Of a stretch of DNA of 64,000 nucleotides, positions 9,501 through 19,254 are shown in pieces. Made by a program: the position numbers and the translations under genes. Under the pieces are notes generated by a model that saw only the letters and a list, made by a program, of their open reading frames with translations, was not told where the DNA came from and searched no databases. This stretch comes from Ventosimonas gracilis (lineage in GTDB: Bacteria > Pseudomonadota > Gammaproteobacteria > Pseudomonadales > Pseudomonadaceae): assembly GCF_001580025.1 (NCBI RefSeq), contig NZ_LSZO01000217.1, positions 1 through 64,000 on the forward strand. Reading direction: 5' to 3'. Numbering within the stretch: the first letter of the stretch is position 1; every line of letters begins with the position of its first letter.

Positions 9501-11018
9501 GACCTCGCGCAACTGATTTATGACTTGAAACAGGTCAACCAGGGCGCGCTGGTTTCGGTGAAACTCGTGGCCGAAGCGGGCGTAGGCACCATTGCCGCAG
9601 GCGTTGCCAAAGCCTACGCCGATCTCATCACCATTTCCGGCTACGACGGCGGCACCGGCGCATCGCCCTTGACCTCGATCAAATACGCCGGCAGCCCGTG
9701 GGAATTGGGTCTGGCCGAAACCCACCAAACCCTGCGCGGCAACGATTTGCGCGGCAAAGTGCGCGTACAAACCGACGGCGGCCTGAAAACCGGCCTTGAC
9801 GTGATCAAAGCCGCGATTTTGGGCGCAGAAAGTTTCGGCTTCGGCACCGCGCCGATGATTGCCTTGGGCTGCAAATACCTGCGCATCTGTCACCTCAATA
9901 ACTGCGCGACCGGCGTAGCGACTCAACACGAGGGCCTTCGCCGCGCCCATTTTGTCGGCACCGCCGAACGGGTGATGAATTTCTTTACCTTTCTTGCCCA
10001 GGATACCCGCGAACACCTCGCCCGCTTGGGCGTTGCCCGCTTGCAGGATTTAATTGGCCGCACCGACTTACTTGAACAAATCGCAGGCGAAAACCCCCGT
10101 CAAAACAAACTCGACCTCGCCCCGCTGCTCGCGTTGGATCATCCCGCACTGGCAGGCAAAGCCCAGTATTGCCAGGTTGAGCGCAACCCCCCGTTTGATC
10201 CTGGGATACTGGCCGAGAAAATGCTGGAGTTATCGCGCGAAGCGATTGCCAACCAAACCGGTGGAAAATGGCATTTGGATATTCACAATTTTGACCGCTC
10301 CATCGGCGCACGCATTTCCGGCGAAATTGCCCGCACACACGGCAGCCGCGGCCTGCCTGATGCAGCACTCGCCTTTCACTTTACCGGCAGCGCCGGACAA
10401 AGCTTTGGCGTCTGGAACGTCACCGGACTGCATCTTTATTTATCCGGCGATGCCAACGACGGCGTCGGCAAAGGCATGAGCGGCGGAAAACTTGTCCTCA
10501 CTCCTCCCGCAGGCAGCGCCTTTAAAAGCCAGCACGCCGTCATCGCCGGAAACGCCTGTTTATACGGAGCCACCGGCGGCAAGCTATTTATGGCAGGCAG
10601 CGCAGGCGAACGTTTCGCCGTGCGCAACTCCGGCGCGCATGCGGTTGTCGAAGGCGTGGGCGATCACGGCTGCGAATATATGACCGGCGGCCTCGTCTGC
10701 GTCCTTGGCAAAACCGGTCACAACTTCGGCTCGGGCATGACCGGCGGCGTCGCCTATGTACTGGATTTGGACAACGACTTTTTCGACCGCGTGAATCCAG
10801 AATTAGTGGCATTAGAGCGCATCACCGGCGAAGCCATGGAAGCCTGGCGTACGCATTTGCACAGCGTGCTGGATGAGTATGTGATTGAGACCGGCAGCCA
10901 ATGGGGTAAAACCATCCGCGACAATTTGCCGGAATATTTACGCAGGTTTTGGCTGGTACGGCCAAAAGCGGCGAGTTTGGAGCAGCTTTTGGCAACGACC
11001 TTGGGTAATCCGCAGTAA
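6555..11018 (+). CDS. gltB: Glutamate synthase (GOGAT) large subunit
   Basis: GltB makes two glutamates from glutamine and 2-oxoglutarate. The 1487 residues cover the whole subunit. After a 15-residue propeptide, Cys16 ([10 protein letters not shown]) is the N-terminal nucleophile of the glutaminase domain. The central domain follows, then the FMN-binding synthase barrel ([21 protein letters not shown]), the 3Fe-4S cysteines in [15 protein letters not shown], and the C-terminal beta-helix with [14 protein letters not shown]. The small NADPH-binding subunit gene gltD, which normally follows, is absent; the next gene is chpC on the other strand. GltD must be elsewhere, or the enzyme uses another electron donor. 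The size alone does not separate NADPH- from ferredoxin-dependent forms. Confidence 0.95.
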   Translation: MKTASLFHPDSFKDNCGFGLIAHRHGQASHELLQTAIAALTRMTHRGGINADGKTGDGCGLLMQKPGRFLREIARNCFNAELPAQYAVGMIFFNPDTAKAQIARANMQREIINAGLTLIGWRKVPIDTSVLGPLALAALPHIEQVFIGGDGLSDEAFAIKLFSARRRSSEANAADTEHYVVSFSHKTLIYKGLMMPKDLAAFYPDLSHPNLETAICVFHQRFSTNTSPRWKLAQPFRLLAHNGEINTITGNRNWVLARRGKFANTRIPDLDELGPLVNRTGSDSSSLDNMLELMTTGGIELPRSLRMLIPPAWQNAQTMDADLRAFYEYNAMHMEPWDGPAGIVLSDGRHAACVLDRNGLRPARWVTTKNGWITLASEIGLWPYQPEDVLEKGRVGPGEILLLDTQTGELLSNADIDQRLKSRQPYRQWLQSNRLRIHAQLNEDEDADPDLTRPAPERLKHAMKLFQCSFEERAQVLRPLAAQGQEAVGSMGDDTPMAVLSQQVRSPYDYFRQQFAQVTNPPIDPLREAVVMSLEICLGGERNIFAETPEHAQRIMLSSPVISPAKWRALNELQHPMFQRHIIDMHYAADIGLQAAIEQMADNAVAAVRAGQRLLVLSDRHLREGALPAPAALVTGALHQRLVATGLRCDCNLLVETATARDAHQFAVLIGLGASAVYPWLAYAVLADLCQSGEVTGQPREIFKHYRKGIAKGLLKILSKMGISTIASYRGAQLFEAVGLADEVIKLCCPGVASRIQGASFAELHASQAQLARDAASTRKPIPAGGLLKYVHGGEYHAWNPDVVQTLQHAVNHSDYAAFKDYCGLVDQRPPAMLRDLLSVRPAAAPLPLDEVEPVESILSRFDAAGISLGALSPEAHEALAEAMNRLGARSNSGEGGEDPARYGTVRGSKIKQVATGRFGVTAHYLVNAEVLQIKVAQGAKPGEGGQLPGNKVGELIASLRHAVPGVTLISPPPHHDIYSIEDLAQLIYDLKQVNQGALVSVKLVAEAGVGTIAAGVAKAYADLITISGYDGGTGASPLTSIKYAGSPWELGLAETHQTLRGNDLRGKVRVQTDGGLKTGLDVIKAAILGAESFGFGTAPMIALGCKYLRICHLNNCATGVATQHEGLRRAHFVGTAERVMNFFTFLAQDTREHLARLGVARLQDLIGRTDLLEQIAGENPRQNKLDLAPLLALDHPALAGKAQYCQVERNPPFDPGILAEKMLELSREAIANQTGGKWHLDIHNFDRSIGARISGEIARTHGSRGLPDAALAFHFTGSAGQSFGVWNVTGLHLYLSGDANDGVGKGMSGGKLVLTPPAGSAFKSQHAVIAGNACLYGATGGKLFMAGSAGERFAVRNSGAHAVVEGVGDHGCEYMTGGLVCVLGKTGHNFGSGMTGGVAYVLDLDNDFFDRVNPELVALERITGEAMEAWRTHLHSVLDEYVIETGSQWGKTIRDNLPEYLRRFWLVRPKAASLEQLLATTLGNPQ

Positions 11019-11041
11019 AAACTACGGCGGCGGGCGCTCGT

Positions 11042-11503
11042 TTAGAGTACGCCTGCCGCCAGCAGTTGTTGTTCCAGTGCGGGCATATTGGGGATGATGG
11101 CGGTTTTTCCGTCTGCTAAAGAAACGGCGCAAAGTTCCAGCGCGGCAAGCGGCTCGTCGTTATTGCGCGGCAACTGTTCATCCGCTTGCAGCGGGCGCGG
11201 GAAGCCTTGTAGCAGCAGGGCGCAGAATTTAATCCTTGCTCGCTCATCGGTCAGGTTAAGCACGGCAATCCTCCCGCTTGGCGGCGGCAGCGAGCGACCT
11301 GCCAGCGCCTCAAAGGACAGCAGCGGCAGGCTAAGGCCGCGCCAGTCAATGTTCCCAAGCAGCCAGCCTTGGGCGTTACCCACTGGCGCGGGTTGGTCCG
11401 GGTAGCGGATGACTTCAGCAACAGCGGCGGAAGGAAGCATTAGGGTGCGGCCAGCGAGTGGCAGCAGCAGGGCGTTTAAATGAGTAGTGTGGACTGGTTT
11501 CAT
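11042..11503 (-). CDS. chpC: CheW-like adaptor of the Pil-Chp system
   Basis: The 153-residue protein has the CheW fold pattern: ALLLPLAGRTLMLPSAAVAEVIRYP at the start and GWLLGNIDWRGLSLPLLSFE in the middle, the usual adaptor surface that couples receptors to the histidine kinase. In Pseudomonas aeruginosa ChpC is the second CheW homologue of the twitching-motility chemosensory system. The start at 11503 gives an ATGA overlap with the chpB stop, so the two are translationally coupled; a longer open frame into chpB is not CheW-like. It is the last gene of the cluster and converges with gltB. Confidence 0.88.
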   Translation of the reverse strand: MKPVHTTHLNALLLPLAGRTLMLPSAAVAEVIRYPDQPAPVGNAQGWLLGNIDWRGLSLPLLSFEALAGRSLPPPSGRIAVLNLTDERARIKFCALLLQGFPRPLQADEQLPRNNDEPLAALELCAVSLADGKTAIIPNMPALEQQLLAAGVL

Positions 11504-12471
11504 AACAACTCGGCAAGCAGTGGGGCGGTTTCGCGTTGAGATTGCAGGCGCTTTGCGAGCGCCCCGGCAAGTTCTGCCGGGGTGCCGCTTTTTTGGCTGT
11601 ATCCGGCACAGGCAAGGGCGGCGGGCATGGCCGGGCAAGCGCAGCTTTCGGCACTTTGTGTCCAAATCGGCACGCCTTGACGGGTCACCTCTGCGGCGGC
11701 GGCGGTGCAGTCGTTATCCATGCCGCTAAAGACAATCACGCCGCAGCGTCCGGCAAAGTGGCGGGCGAGGTTTTGCATGATTTGGCTAAACGACGGTCGC
11801 CAGACGCCCGGCCAGCCGTGCGCTTGTATTTGCAGGCAGCCGCCTTCGGCAAAGCGCAGTTCGTGGGCGCTGGGGACGATGACGACTTCGCCCGCGCACA
11901 GCTTTTGATGTTGCCGCGCCACGCCTACCCGCCAGCGGTTGTGGCGGGCAACGACTTGCGGCAGGGTGTTTTCAAACTGCGTATCGATATGCTGCGCGTA
12001 GAGCAGCGAAAGTGGGAGATCCTGTGGCAGCGCGTCGAGGAAACTTTTTACCGCGCGTGGCCCGCCGGTGCTGGCGGCAAGCAGCCAGACTTGTTCGGCA
12101 GGCACCGCGCCCGCGGTGGTCTCAGCAGGCATGGCGGCGGCTTTTAGCGCAGGCGGGGTGGCTGCGGTGAGTGCGTTGAGTTTGCGCAGCAGGCGGCGCT
12201 CCCAGGCGAGGTACTGTGGTGACTGGCGTTCAGGCACCAGGCTTTCGCTAAACAGCAGCGGCACGGCGCTTTTATCTAAAAAAGCGGGCGGGTCACTGGC
12301 TTCCAGCGCGATCAGCCAAAGGTCAGCCGGGCAGGCAAGCAGCAGGGTTTCGTTGCACTGCGAAGGGTCAAGGTTAAACAGCACCTGCCAACCGTTGCCG
12401 GTTAGCAGTTGGTGCAGCAGCAGACGGCGCGCCGCGTTGTCGGCGAGTACGACAACGCGGCCATTACGCAT
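11500..12471 (-). CDS. chpB: CheB-type protein-glutamate methylesterase ChpB
   Basis: ChpB removes methyl groups from the receptor PilJ, opposing PilK. The C-terminal half of the 323 residues has the CheB catalytic set: Ser in LLAASTGGPRAVK, His in YAQHID and Asp in IVFSGMDND. The N-terminal segment (VVVLADNAARRLLLHQLL) resembles a receiver domain, but the usual acidic pair and phospho-acceptor Asp are not evident, so activity is probably not controlled by phosphorylation in the standard way. It overlaps the end of chpA by 8 bases and chpC by 4. Confidence 0.9.
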   Translation of the reverse strand: MRNGRVVVLADNAARRLLLHQLLTGNGWQVLFNLDPSQCNETLLLACPADLWLIALEASDPPAFLDKSAVPLLFSESLVPERQSPQYLAWERRLLRKLNALTAATPPALKAAAMPAETTAGAVPAEQVWLLAASTGGPRAVKSFLDALPQDLPLSLLYAQHIDTQFENTLPQVVARHNRWRVGVARQHQKLCAGEVVIVPSAHELRFAEGGCLQIQAHGWPGVWRPSFSQIMQNLARHFAGRCGVIVFSGMDNDCTAAAAEVTRQGVPIWTQSAESCACPAMPAALACAGYSQKSGTPAELAGALAKRLQSQRETAPLLAELL

Positions 12472-15400
12472 GTTGGCGGCGTTGGGTCAGTTGCTCGATG
12501 CGCCCTAAAAGCTGCGCATCTTGATAGGGTTTGCCCAGATAGTCGTTGACCCCAAGCGAGAGGCCGCGCTCACGGTGTTTCGTGCCAGTGCGCGAGGTAA
12601 TCATGATAATCGGCAGTTCCTTGAACGCTTCGCTGTGGCGCACCAAGGAGGCGACCTCAAAGCCATCCATGCGCGGCATTTCAATATCGAGCAGCATCAG
12701 GTCGGGCTTGTGCTCTTGCAGCAGGGCAATGGCTTCCACGCCGTCTTTGGCGGTCAGCACGTTCATGCCGTTACGTTCCAGCAGGCGCGAAGTGACTTTG
12801 CGCACGGTGATGGAATCGTCCACCACCATGATCAGCAGCGGGCGGTCGCTGCTGGTGGCAGCAGGCGTGATGTTCTGCGCGATAAGTAACTGCTGCTGGC
12901 GTTTTCGCAGCAGTGTGGGCAAGTCGAGGATGACCACTACTTTACCGTCACCCAAAATGGTCGCGCCGGAAACCCCCGGAATGCTGCCAAACGGATGGCT
13001 TAAGCCTTTGACCACAATTTCACGCGCACCGGCCAAGCTATCGACCTGTACGGCCAGATAGTGTTCGGCGCTTTTTACCAAAATCACCGGCAGCGGCAAG
13101 CTGTGGCCGACCAGCTTGGGTTTTTGCCCGTTGCCCAGCAAATCGCCCACATAATACAGCGTCCAGTTTTGCCCAGCGTAGCGAATGGCGGGCGTGGGCT
13201 GCGCGTATTGGTTCGCCAGTTCATCGGCAGACAGGCGCACCACGCCTTCCACCGTAGCCAGCGGCAGTGCGTACAGGTCATCGCCGGTGCGCACCATCAG
13301 CGCACGGCTGACCGAAACGGTAAACGGCAGGCGGATGGTAAAGCGCGTGCCGCCACCTTGGCTGGAGTGGATGGAAAGCGAGCCTCCGGCACGGCGGATT
13401 TCTGCTTGCACCACGTCCATGCCAATGCCTCGGCCGGAGGTTTCGCTCACTTTCGTGGCGGTGGAAAAGCCCGCTTGCAGTACAAATTGGCGGATTTCCT
13501 GCTCGCTTAGCCGGTCATCTTCTTGCGCAAGGCCGCGCTCAATGGCTTTGCGGCGCACCTTTTCAAGGTCAATGCCGCGTCCGTCGTCTTCCAAGGTCAA
13601 CAGGATGTCGCCGCCGTCACGGGTAAGCGACAGACGGATATGCCCGGCCGCGGGTTTACCGGCTTTGAGGCGCTCGGCGCTGCTTTCGATGCCGTGGTCA
13701 ATGGCATTGCGCAGCATGTGCTCCAGCGGCGCGTTGAGGTGTTCCAGCAGGATGCGGTCCAGTTCGCTCTGCGCGTTATCTACGGAGAGCTCGACTTTTT
13801 TATCGAGTTCACGCGAGAGCTGGCGCACTATCCGCGAAAGCCTGGGCACGACCCGTTCAAAGCGCACCAAGCGGGTTTGCATCAGGCTTTCCTGCAATTC
13901 GCTGCTGACCCTGGCTTGTTGCAGTAGCAAGGTTTGCGCATCGCGGCTTTGCGCGGTCAAATCTTGCTTTAAGTCGAGCAAGTCGGTTGCCGACTCAAAC
14001 AACGCACGCGCCAGTTGCTGTAACTGCGAGTGGCGATCCATTTCCAGCGGGTCGAAGTCTTCCCCGCTTTGTCCGGCGGCGACCTCTACGCTGCTTAAGG
14101 TTTTTGCCTGGGTTTCGATATCGAGCTGGCGCAGTTGGCGGCGCACGCGCTCAATGGTCGTTTCCATCTCATTTAGGGTGAGGGCAAAATCGCCGACCTG
14201 CTGCTCAATACGCGCACGGAAGATGGATATTTCCCCAGCCAGATTGCTAAAGCTATCGAGCTTGTTTGCGGCAATGCGCACCTGCTCTTGATTGTCCGGT
14301 GCACTGGTTTTGGCGGGCGCGGCACGGCGGCTAAAGGGCAGTACTTTGCCGAGCTGATCGCTGGGTGCGCCACTGGTGGTAGCAGGCGTACTGGTAGCGG
14401 GTGGCTCGGTGGCTTGGGTAATTTTTCCCGGCGATAAAGACGGCTGCTCGCGGCTTGGAATGGGCGTTTCGACCGGCGCTGGTAGGGCAGGCTGCGGCTC
14501 TTCCTCTTCTTGCCCGCGAAAGCGGGCAATGGCGCGGATTACATCCTCGCCGTCCGGCGGTGTTTGACGGTCTTGCAGCGCTTCTAGCATCAGCGCCAGA
14601 TGGTCATGACCTTGTTGCAGCAGTTCCAGCAACTCCTGGCTTTGCAGAAGCCGCCCTTCGGCGAGGTCTTCGTAGAGAAATTCCAGCGCGTGCGCCAGAT
14701 GTCCCATGCCCAAAAAACCGGTCGCGCGGGCGCTGCCTTTGAGCGTGTGCAACTGGCGTTGCAACACCGGCAGCAGCGCCTTGCCCTCTTGCGGCTGCTC
14801 CATCCAGCGCTGTAACTGGCTGGCGGCTTGGTGAAGGATTTCGCTGCCTTCTTCCAAAAAGATGTCGAGCAGTTCTTCATCCAGTGCGTCGTCTTCACTT
14901 TCGGGACGAGCACTTGTTTCGATAGCAGGCGGGGGCGTTACTTCGAAGGCAGGCTCAGGCGGCGTCTGCTCTACTGCTACGGCTTGGTCGGTAATTTGGG
15001 TAATTTTTCCCAACGATAAAGACGGCGGCTCGCTGTCTGCGATGGGCGTTTCGACCGGCGCTGGTAGGGCGGGCTGCGGCTCTTCCTCTTCTTGGCCGCG
15101 AAAGCGGGCAATGGCGCGGATTACATCCTCGCCGCCCGGCGGTGTTTGACGGTCTTGCAGCGCTTCTAGCATCAGCGCCAGATGGTCATGACCTTGTTGC
15201 AGTAGTTCCAGCAACTCCTGGCTTTGCGCAAGTCGCCCTTCGGCGAGGTCTTCGTAGAGAAATTCCAGCGCGTGCGCCAGATGCCCCATGCCTAAAAAAC
15301 CGGTCGCGCGGGCGCTGCCTTTGAGCGTGTGCAGCTGGCGTTGCAATACCGGCAGCAGCGCCTTGCCCTCTTGCGGCTGCTCGATCCAGCGCTGTAACTG

Positions 15401-18400
15401 GCTGGCGGCTTGGTCAAGAATTTCGCTGCCTTCTTCCAAAAAAATATCGAGCAGTTCTTCATCCAGTGCGTCGTCTTCGCTTTCGGCACTGATGCTTGTT
15501 TCGATAACAGGCGGGGGCGTCACTTCGAAGGCAGGCTCAGGCGGCGTCTGCTCTACTGCTGCGACTTGGTCGATAATTTCGGCAGCAGGCGGCTCCTCAC
15601 TTTGTTCGGACGAAAGTGGCAAGTCTTCTGCTGGCTCGCTTGAAAGCAGTGCTTGCAAGGCGGCGATTTGTTCGGGTTCGGCGGCCACTTCCATCAGCAG
15701 CGCGACGTTATCGAGCATGGACAGCAGCAGCTCGTGGGTTTTTTGCGTCTGCTCAAAGAAGGCGGCCCCGGCGGGCAACTCGCCCGCTGCCACGGCGCGG
15801 TACAGTGCAAGCTGTGCGCGGCATAGCGCTTCAAACGGTGGCGAGATGGTTTTGGCGGTATCGGCCAACTCGGCCCATTGCGCCAGCATGGCTTTAAGGT
15901 CGGCAGGGACGCTTTGACTGTCTTTCCACTGTTCCAGTAAAAGCCCGGCTTCAAGCAGCAAGTCCATGCCTTCGGCCAGCAGTTTGCTGCGCTGCGTATC
16001 CGGCGATGCTTCTTCGCTGCTGTCTGCCTCGCGCAGATGCAGGGCGCTCAGGCGCTGTTCTTGCAGCCGCTGTTCTTGCAATTGGGCAATATCGCGCAGC
16101 AGCTCGTCGCTGCCGGGGATTTCGCGCAGCGCAGCGGTTTGTAGTTGCAGCAGTCCTTGACGCAGCAGTGAACCGGCACGTCCGAACAGACTGGCTTCGG
16201 TCAGTTCGGCGGCCAGCCGGTTGATCTTAAGGGTTTCGGTGAATTTTTCCAGCGCGCTGGCGATTTGCGCTATCGACAGAATGCCCGCTATGTTGGCGCT
16301 GCCTTTGAGGGTATGCAGCGCACTTTGCAGGCTGTCAGGAATCGGCTGCGGCAGTTGCTGCACACAGTCTGCCACGAAATCGGCCAAGACCGCCAGATGC
16401 TGTTCGGCTTCCTGCTTGAATATTTCCAGCAGTTCAGCGTCCAACGCAGGTGGCTCGCTGCTGGTGAGTGCTTCTTCGCTCTGGATTGGGCGGGCCTTCT
16501 CGATCCGTTCGGCAGAAGGCTCTTCTGGCTCTGCGGGTGGTTCAAAGGCGGCCCAGGTGTTTTCTTCTTGCGCTGGCTCGTCCGCCGCTTTCTGCTGCGA
16601 CGGTGCAAAATCGGTAAGCTGCATTTCAAGCCAAGCATCCAGTTGCTGATCTTTTGCGATTTGTTCGGGTTGTTCAATAAATACGCAAGCAGGGTCAGGG
16701 GGACTGGCTTGATCGATTGCAAGCGGCGCAAGCTGTTCGGCCGGAGCGCTGTCTATGCGGGCTTCATCAATTAGCGCCGCGGCGGGCGGCTCGTTTTTGG
16801 CAAGTTTGTGGGCGCGGATGGCAAGCCTGTCTACGTCATCACGCTGGCGCTGCGCGCTGGAGGCAAATTCATCACGCAGTTCGGGCAGCAGCTTGCTCAC
16901 TTCGAGCACCAGCGACAGTACATCCTCGCTGGCCTCGCGGCTGCCGTCCAGTACGCGGTTGAGCAGATTTTCCACCGACCAGGCCAGTTCACCAATAATC
17001 AGCGCTCGCACCATGCGCCCGCTGCCTTTGAGGGTGTGGAAGGCGCGGCGGATTTCACTTTGCAGGGTGCGATCCTCTGTGGCGTTTTGCCAAGCAGGCA
17101 GCAGCTTATGCAGCGCGTCTAGGACTTCGTCTAGCTCTTCGACGAAGACTTCCAGCAGTTCTTCGTCCAGCGGTTCTTCGTCTGCTGGCGGTGGCAGCAG
17201 GGACAGCGGCACCTCTGCTGCCGGTGGATTGATCGGCGAAGTCGGTGCGGCCAGTACCTCGCCAATCGACAGCGGCGGTGGTTCGCTACTGGTTACAGGT
17301 TCGCTATCCAGGGTGAATTCGTCTGTTTCGGGCAGTGCAATAAGCGCTGGTTCGTCGCTCGCCAGGGACAGCGGCACCTCTGCTGCCGGTGGATTGATCG
17401 GCGAAGCCGGTGCGGCCAGCACCTCGCCAATCGACAGCGGCGGCGGTTCGCTACTGGTTACAGGTTCGCTATCCAGGGTTAATTCGTCTGTTTCCGGCAG
17501 TGCAATAAGCGGTGGTTCGTCGCTCGGTAGTGCCAAGGGCGCGTCGTCTGCCGCTGTCTCGCTTGCCAGCACTTGCAGGCTTTGCTCGGCGAGCGTAAGC
17601 AGCGCCTCGCCTTGCTCGGGCGGGTTAAGGCGCAACCGTTCTAGGCAATACTCGACCGCGCTAATGGCATCGGCCAGACGGTCGAGGCTTTGCCAGTCCG
17701 GCGGCATTTGTCCGTAGGCGAGCAGGCGCTGTTCTACATAGCCTTTGCAAAAGGCAAGGATTTTTCCGGCACGTTCAAAGGAGGCCAGATGCAGTGCACC
17801 GCTGACCTCGCTTAAGAGTTCCGGTACGACTTCCAACGGTTCGCGTTTCCAGTCGGCGTTGATAAATGCGATAAAAGCGTCTTTCACCTCGGCAAGGCGC
17901 GACAAGCTTTCTTGCAGCACCAGTTGCTGGCAGTGCGGCAGATTGATGGCTTCGGGCAAGGGCTGCAGGCCCCCAGCGCCATCGTGCATGACCATGCCAA
18001 TCAGGCTGGACTCCACATAAAGCAAGGCACCGGCCATATCCAGCAGCAGTTCATGCGCCAAAGTTTTTTGCCCGCTGGTTAGCGCGTGCAGGGTGTCGAT
18101 TTGTGTTTGGATGGTTTTTTGCGCTTGCGCAAAACCCAATAGCGATAAAGTGCTTTCGACCTGTTTAAGCGGCACCAGCAGGCTGTTCAACAAGGCGACG
18201 TTATCGCCCCGACTGCGCGCAAACAAATCCAGTTCGTCCTTAACCCACCGCAGGTCTTCGCACAGCGCCGAGACCACGGCGCGCAGGGCATCCGGGCTGG
18301 AATGGTCGAGCCCTGCGGCGTTACTGGTAAGTGTCTGCGCATCTTGTGGAGCATCGAGACCGTATTCGGCCTTAAGTGCGTCAAGACGTGGCGAACCGTT

Positions 18401-19246
18401 AGCGGCAGAGGCGACTTGCAGCAGCAGGGCGCTTAACAGGTCTTCGGGCGGGTTTTGGTTGATACCGGCAACGCCGCGTTCGATCAGTAGTTTCAGTTCA
18501 TGGTCGAGCTTGCGCAGCAGGATGTGCAGCGTAGGTGTGGTGCTGATGACGCCGTTTTTCAGGCCTTCGGCGAGCGCACTGGCGACTTGCCACAGCGGGT
18601 AGAGCGGCGCTTGTTGGCAGAGCCGTGACAGTGCAGAAAAAACCCGCGACAGGTAATCCAGATGGGTCTGTATATCCTGCTCCTGCCCGCGCACAATGCC
18701 AGACAGGCCTTTTTGCAGCGCCAAGCGCATGCGGTGCAGTCGTCCATCGAGACCTGCGCTATCGCGTTCCAGCAAGTCGCCTGCGGGAAGGGGCGGGCGC
18801 GGCGCTGGCAGCTTTAACACAGGCGGCTTGCCATCGGTAAGCGGCGCTTGTCCACAGGCGGCGCGCAGCTGATTGCACAGCGGCAAGGTGTTTAAGGTTA
18901 AATCACTCTGTCCGCAGCTTAATTGCTCCAGCCAGAGCGGCAGTTGCAGTATGGCTTGCATCAGCACTTGCAAGGCTTCAATGCTATCGCTGATGCGGTT
19001 TTCTTCGAGCGCCAGGATCAGCGCTTCCATATCGGCGGCAAGCTGCACCAAGGCGTGCACCTCGACCATTTGCAGGCTGCCTTTGATTTGGTGCACATGC
19101 GCCAGGCAAAAGCGCAGGGTTGTGCGGTCTTTGGGCTTTTCGGCAAAGGCTTCGAGTGATTGCTGCGCCTGTTTTAGGGTTTGCCCGATTTCACCCTTGA
19201 CCCATTCCAAGGCAACGTAATCTTGCTGCTGTGCCATTTGCGCCAT
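12464..19246 (-). CDS. chpA: Hybrid chemotaxis histidine kinase ChpA with multiple Hpt domains
   Basis: ChpA is the large CheA-like kinase that signals from PilJ to PilG and PilH to control type IV pili. The 2260 residues contain an N-terminal degenerate Hpt (His52 in VHQIKGS) and four canonical Hpt motifs HTLKGS near residues 736, 977, 1305 and 1499, joined by acidic, proline-rich linkers. Then come a dimerisation helix pair, the ATPase domain (NAIDHGIESSAERL, DDGRGID), a CheW-like domain, and a C-terminal receiver with VVDDS and phospho-acceptor Asp2187 (LLDIEMPRMDG). P. aeruginosa ChpA (about 2470 residues) is described with six Hpt plus one Ser- and one Thr-type domain; here fewer are recognisable. 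Two in-frame tandem duplications lie in the Hpt half. Confidence 0.96.
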   Translation of the reverse strand: MAQMAQQQDYVALEWVKGEIGQTLKQAQQSLEAFAEKPKDRTTLRFCLAHVHQIKGSLQMVEVHALVQLAADMEALILALEENRISDSIEALQVLMQAILQLPLWLEQLSCGQSDLTLNTLPLCNQLRAACGQAPLTDGKPPVLKLPAPRPPLPAGDLLERDSAGLDGRLHRMRLALQKGLSGIVRGQEQDIQTHLDYLSRVFSALSRLCQQAPLYPLWQVASALAEGLKNGVISTTPTLHILLRKLDHELKLLIERGVAGINQNPPEDLLSALLLQVASAANGSPRLDALKAEYGLDAPQDAQTLTSNAAGLDHSSPDALRAVVSALCEDLRWVKDELDLFARSRGDNVALLNSLLVPLKQVESTLSLLGFAQAQKTIQTQIDTLHALTSGQKTLAHELLLDMAGALLYVESSLIGMVMHDGAGGLQPLPEAINLPHCQQLVLQESLSRLAEVKDAFIAFINADWKREPLEVVPELLSEVSGALHLASFERAGKILAFCKGYVEQRLLAYGQMPPDWQSLDRLADAISAVEYCLERLRLNPPEQGEALLTLAEQSLQVLASETAADDAPLALPSDEPPLIALPETDELTLDSEPVTSSEPPPLSIGEVLAAPASPINPPAAEVPLSLASDEPALIALPETDEFTLDSEPVTSSEPPPLSIGEVLAAPTSPINPPAAEVPLSLLPPPADEEPLDEELLEVFVEELDEVLDALHKLLPAWQNATEDRTLQSEIRRAFHTLKGSGRMVRALIIGELAWSVENLLNRVLDGSREASEDVLSLVLEVSKLLPELRDEFASSAQRQRDDVDRLAIRAHKLAKNEPPAAALIDEARIDSAPAEQLAPLAIDQASPPDPACVFIEQPEQIAKDQQLDAWLEMQLTDFAPSQQKAADEPAQEENTWAAFEPPAEPEEPSAERIEKARPIQSEEALTSSEPPALDAELLEIFKQEAEQHLAVLADFVADCVQQLPQPIPDSLQSALHTLKGSANIAGILSIAQIASALEKFTETLKINRLAAELTEASLFGRAGSLLRQGLLQLQTAALREIPGSDELLRDIAQLQEQRLQEQRLSALHLREADSSEEASPDTQRSKLLAEGMDLLLEAGLLLEQWKDSQSVPADLKAMLAQWAELADTAKTISPPFEALCRAQLALYRAVAAGELPAGAAFFEQTQKTHELLLSMLDNVALLMEVAAEPEQIAALQALLSSEPAEDLPLSSEQSEEPPAAEIIDQVAAVEQTPPEPAFEVTPPPVIETSISAESEDDALDEELLDIFLEEGSEILDQAASQLQRWIEQPQEGKALLPVLQRQLHTLKGSARATGFLGMGHLAHALEFLYEDLAEGRLAQSQELLELLQQGHDHLALMLEALQDRQTPPGGEDVIRAIARFRGQEEEEPQPALPAPVETPIADSEPPSLSLGKITQITDQAVAVEQTPPEPAFEVTPPPAIETSARPESEDDALDEELLDIFLEEGSEILHQAASQLQRWMEQPQEGKALLPVLQRQLHTLKGSARATGFLGMGHLAHALEFLYEDLAEGRLLQSQELLELLQQGHDHLALMLEALQDRQTPPDGEDVIRAIARFRGQEEEEPQPALPAPVETPIPSREQPSLSPGKITQATEPPATSTPATTSGAPSDQLGKVLPFSRRAAPAKTSAPDNQEQVRIAANKLDSFSNLAGEISIFRARIEQQVGDFALTLNEMETTIERVRRQLRQLDIETQAKTLSSVEVAAGQSGEDFDPLEMDRHSQLQQLARALFESATDLLDLKQDLTAQSRDAQTLLLQQARVSSELQESLMQTRLVRFERVVPRLSRIVRQLSRELDKKVELSVDNAQSELDRILLEHLNAPLEHMLRNAIDHGIESSAERLKAGKPAAGHIRLSLTRDGGDILLTLEDDGRGIDLEKVRRKAIERGLAQEDDRLSEQEIRQFVLQAGFSTATKVSETSGRGIGMDVVQAEIRRAGGSLSIHSSQGGGTRFTIRLPFTVSVSRALMVRTGDDLYALPLATVEGVVRLSADELANQYAQPTPAIRYAGQNWTLYYVGDLLGNGQKPKLVGHSLPLPVILVKSAEHYLAVQVDSLAGAREIVVKGLSHPFGSIPGVSGATILGDGKVVVILDLPTLLRKRQQQLLIAQNITPAATSSDRPLLIMVVDDSITVRKVTSRLLERNGMNVLTAKDGVEAIALLQEHKPDLMLLDIEMPRMDGFEVASLVRHSEAFKELPIIMITSRTGTKHRERGLSLGVNDYLGKPYQDAQLLGRIEQLTQRRQHA
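14419..15582 (-). repeat. 582-bp tandem duplication inside chpA (Hpt domain plus linker)
   Basis: Positions 14419-15000 and 15001-15582 are near-identical direct repeats with a period of exactly 582 bases (194 codons). Each unit encodes a linker, the EDDALDEELLDIFLEEGSEI block, a full Hpt domain with LHTLKGSARATGFLGMGHLA, and the tail QEEEEPQPALPAPVETPI. The copies differ at only about ten residues, for example ILDQ/ILHQ and RLAQ/RLLQ, which points to a recent event. Confidence 0.9.
17201..17530 (-). repeat. 165-bp tandem duplication inside chpA (linker)
   Basis: Positions 17201-17365 and 17366-17530 repeat with a period of 165 bases (55 codons). Each unit encodes a linker with LIALPETDE, LDSEPVTSSEPPPLSIGEVL and SPINPPAAEVPLSL. 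It contains no phospho-site, so the duplication only lengthens the linker before the Hpt near residue 736. Confidence 0.88.
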
Positions 19247-19254
19247 ATAAAAAG

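Noticed and set aside
9063-10016. 317-codon open frame on the minus strand within gltB (also 8070-8993)
   Set aside because: It lies wholly inside the conserved gltB frame, its composition is that of a GC-rich antisense shadow, and it shows no recognisable domain.
13185-14291. Plus-strand frames of 368 and 320 codons (the second at 16755-17717) inside chpA
   Set aside because: Both are antisense to chpA domains with known motifs, and their products are Ser/Arg-rich low-complexity shadows.
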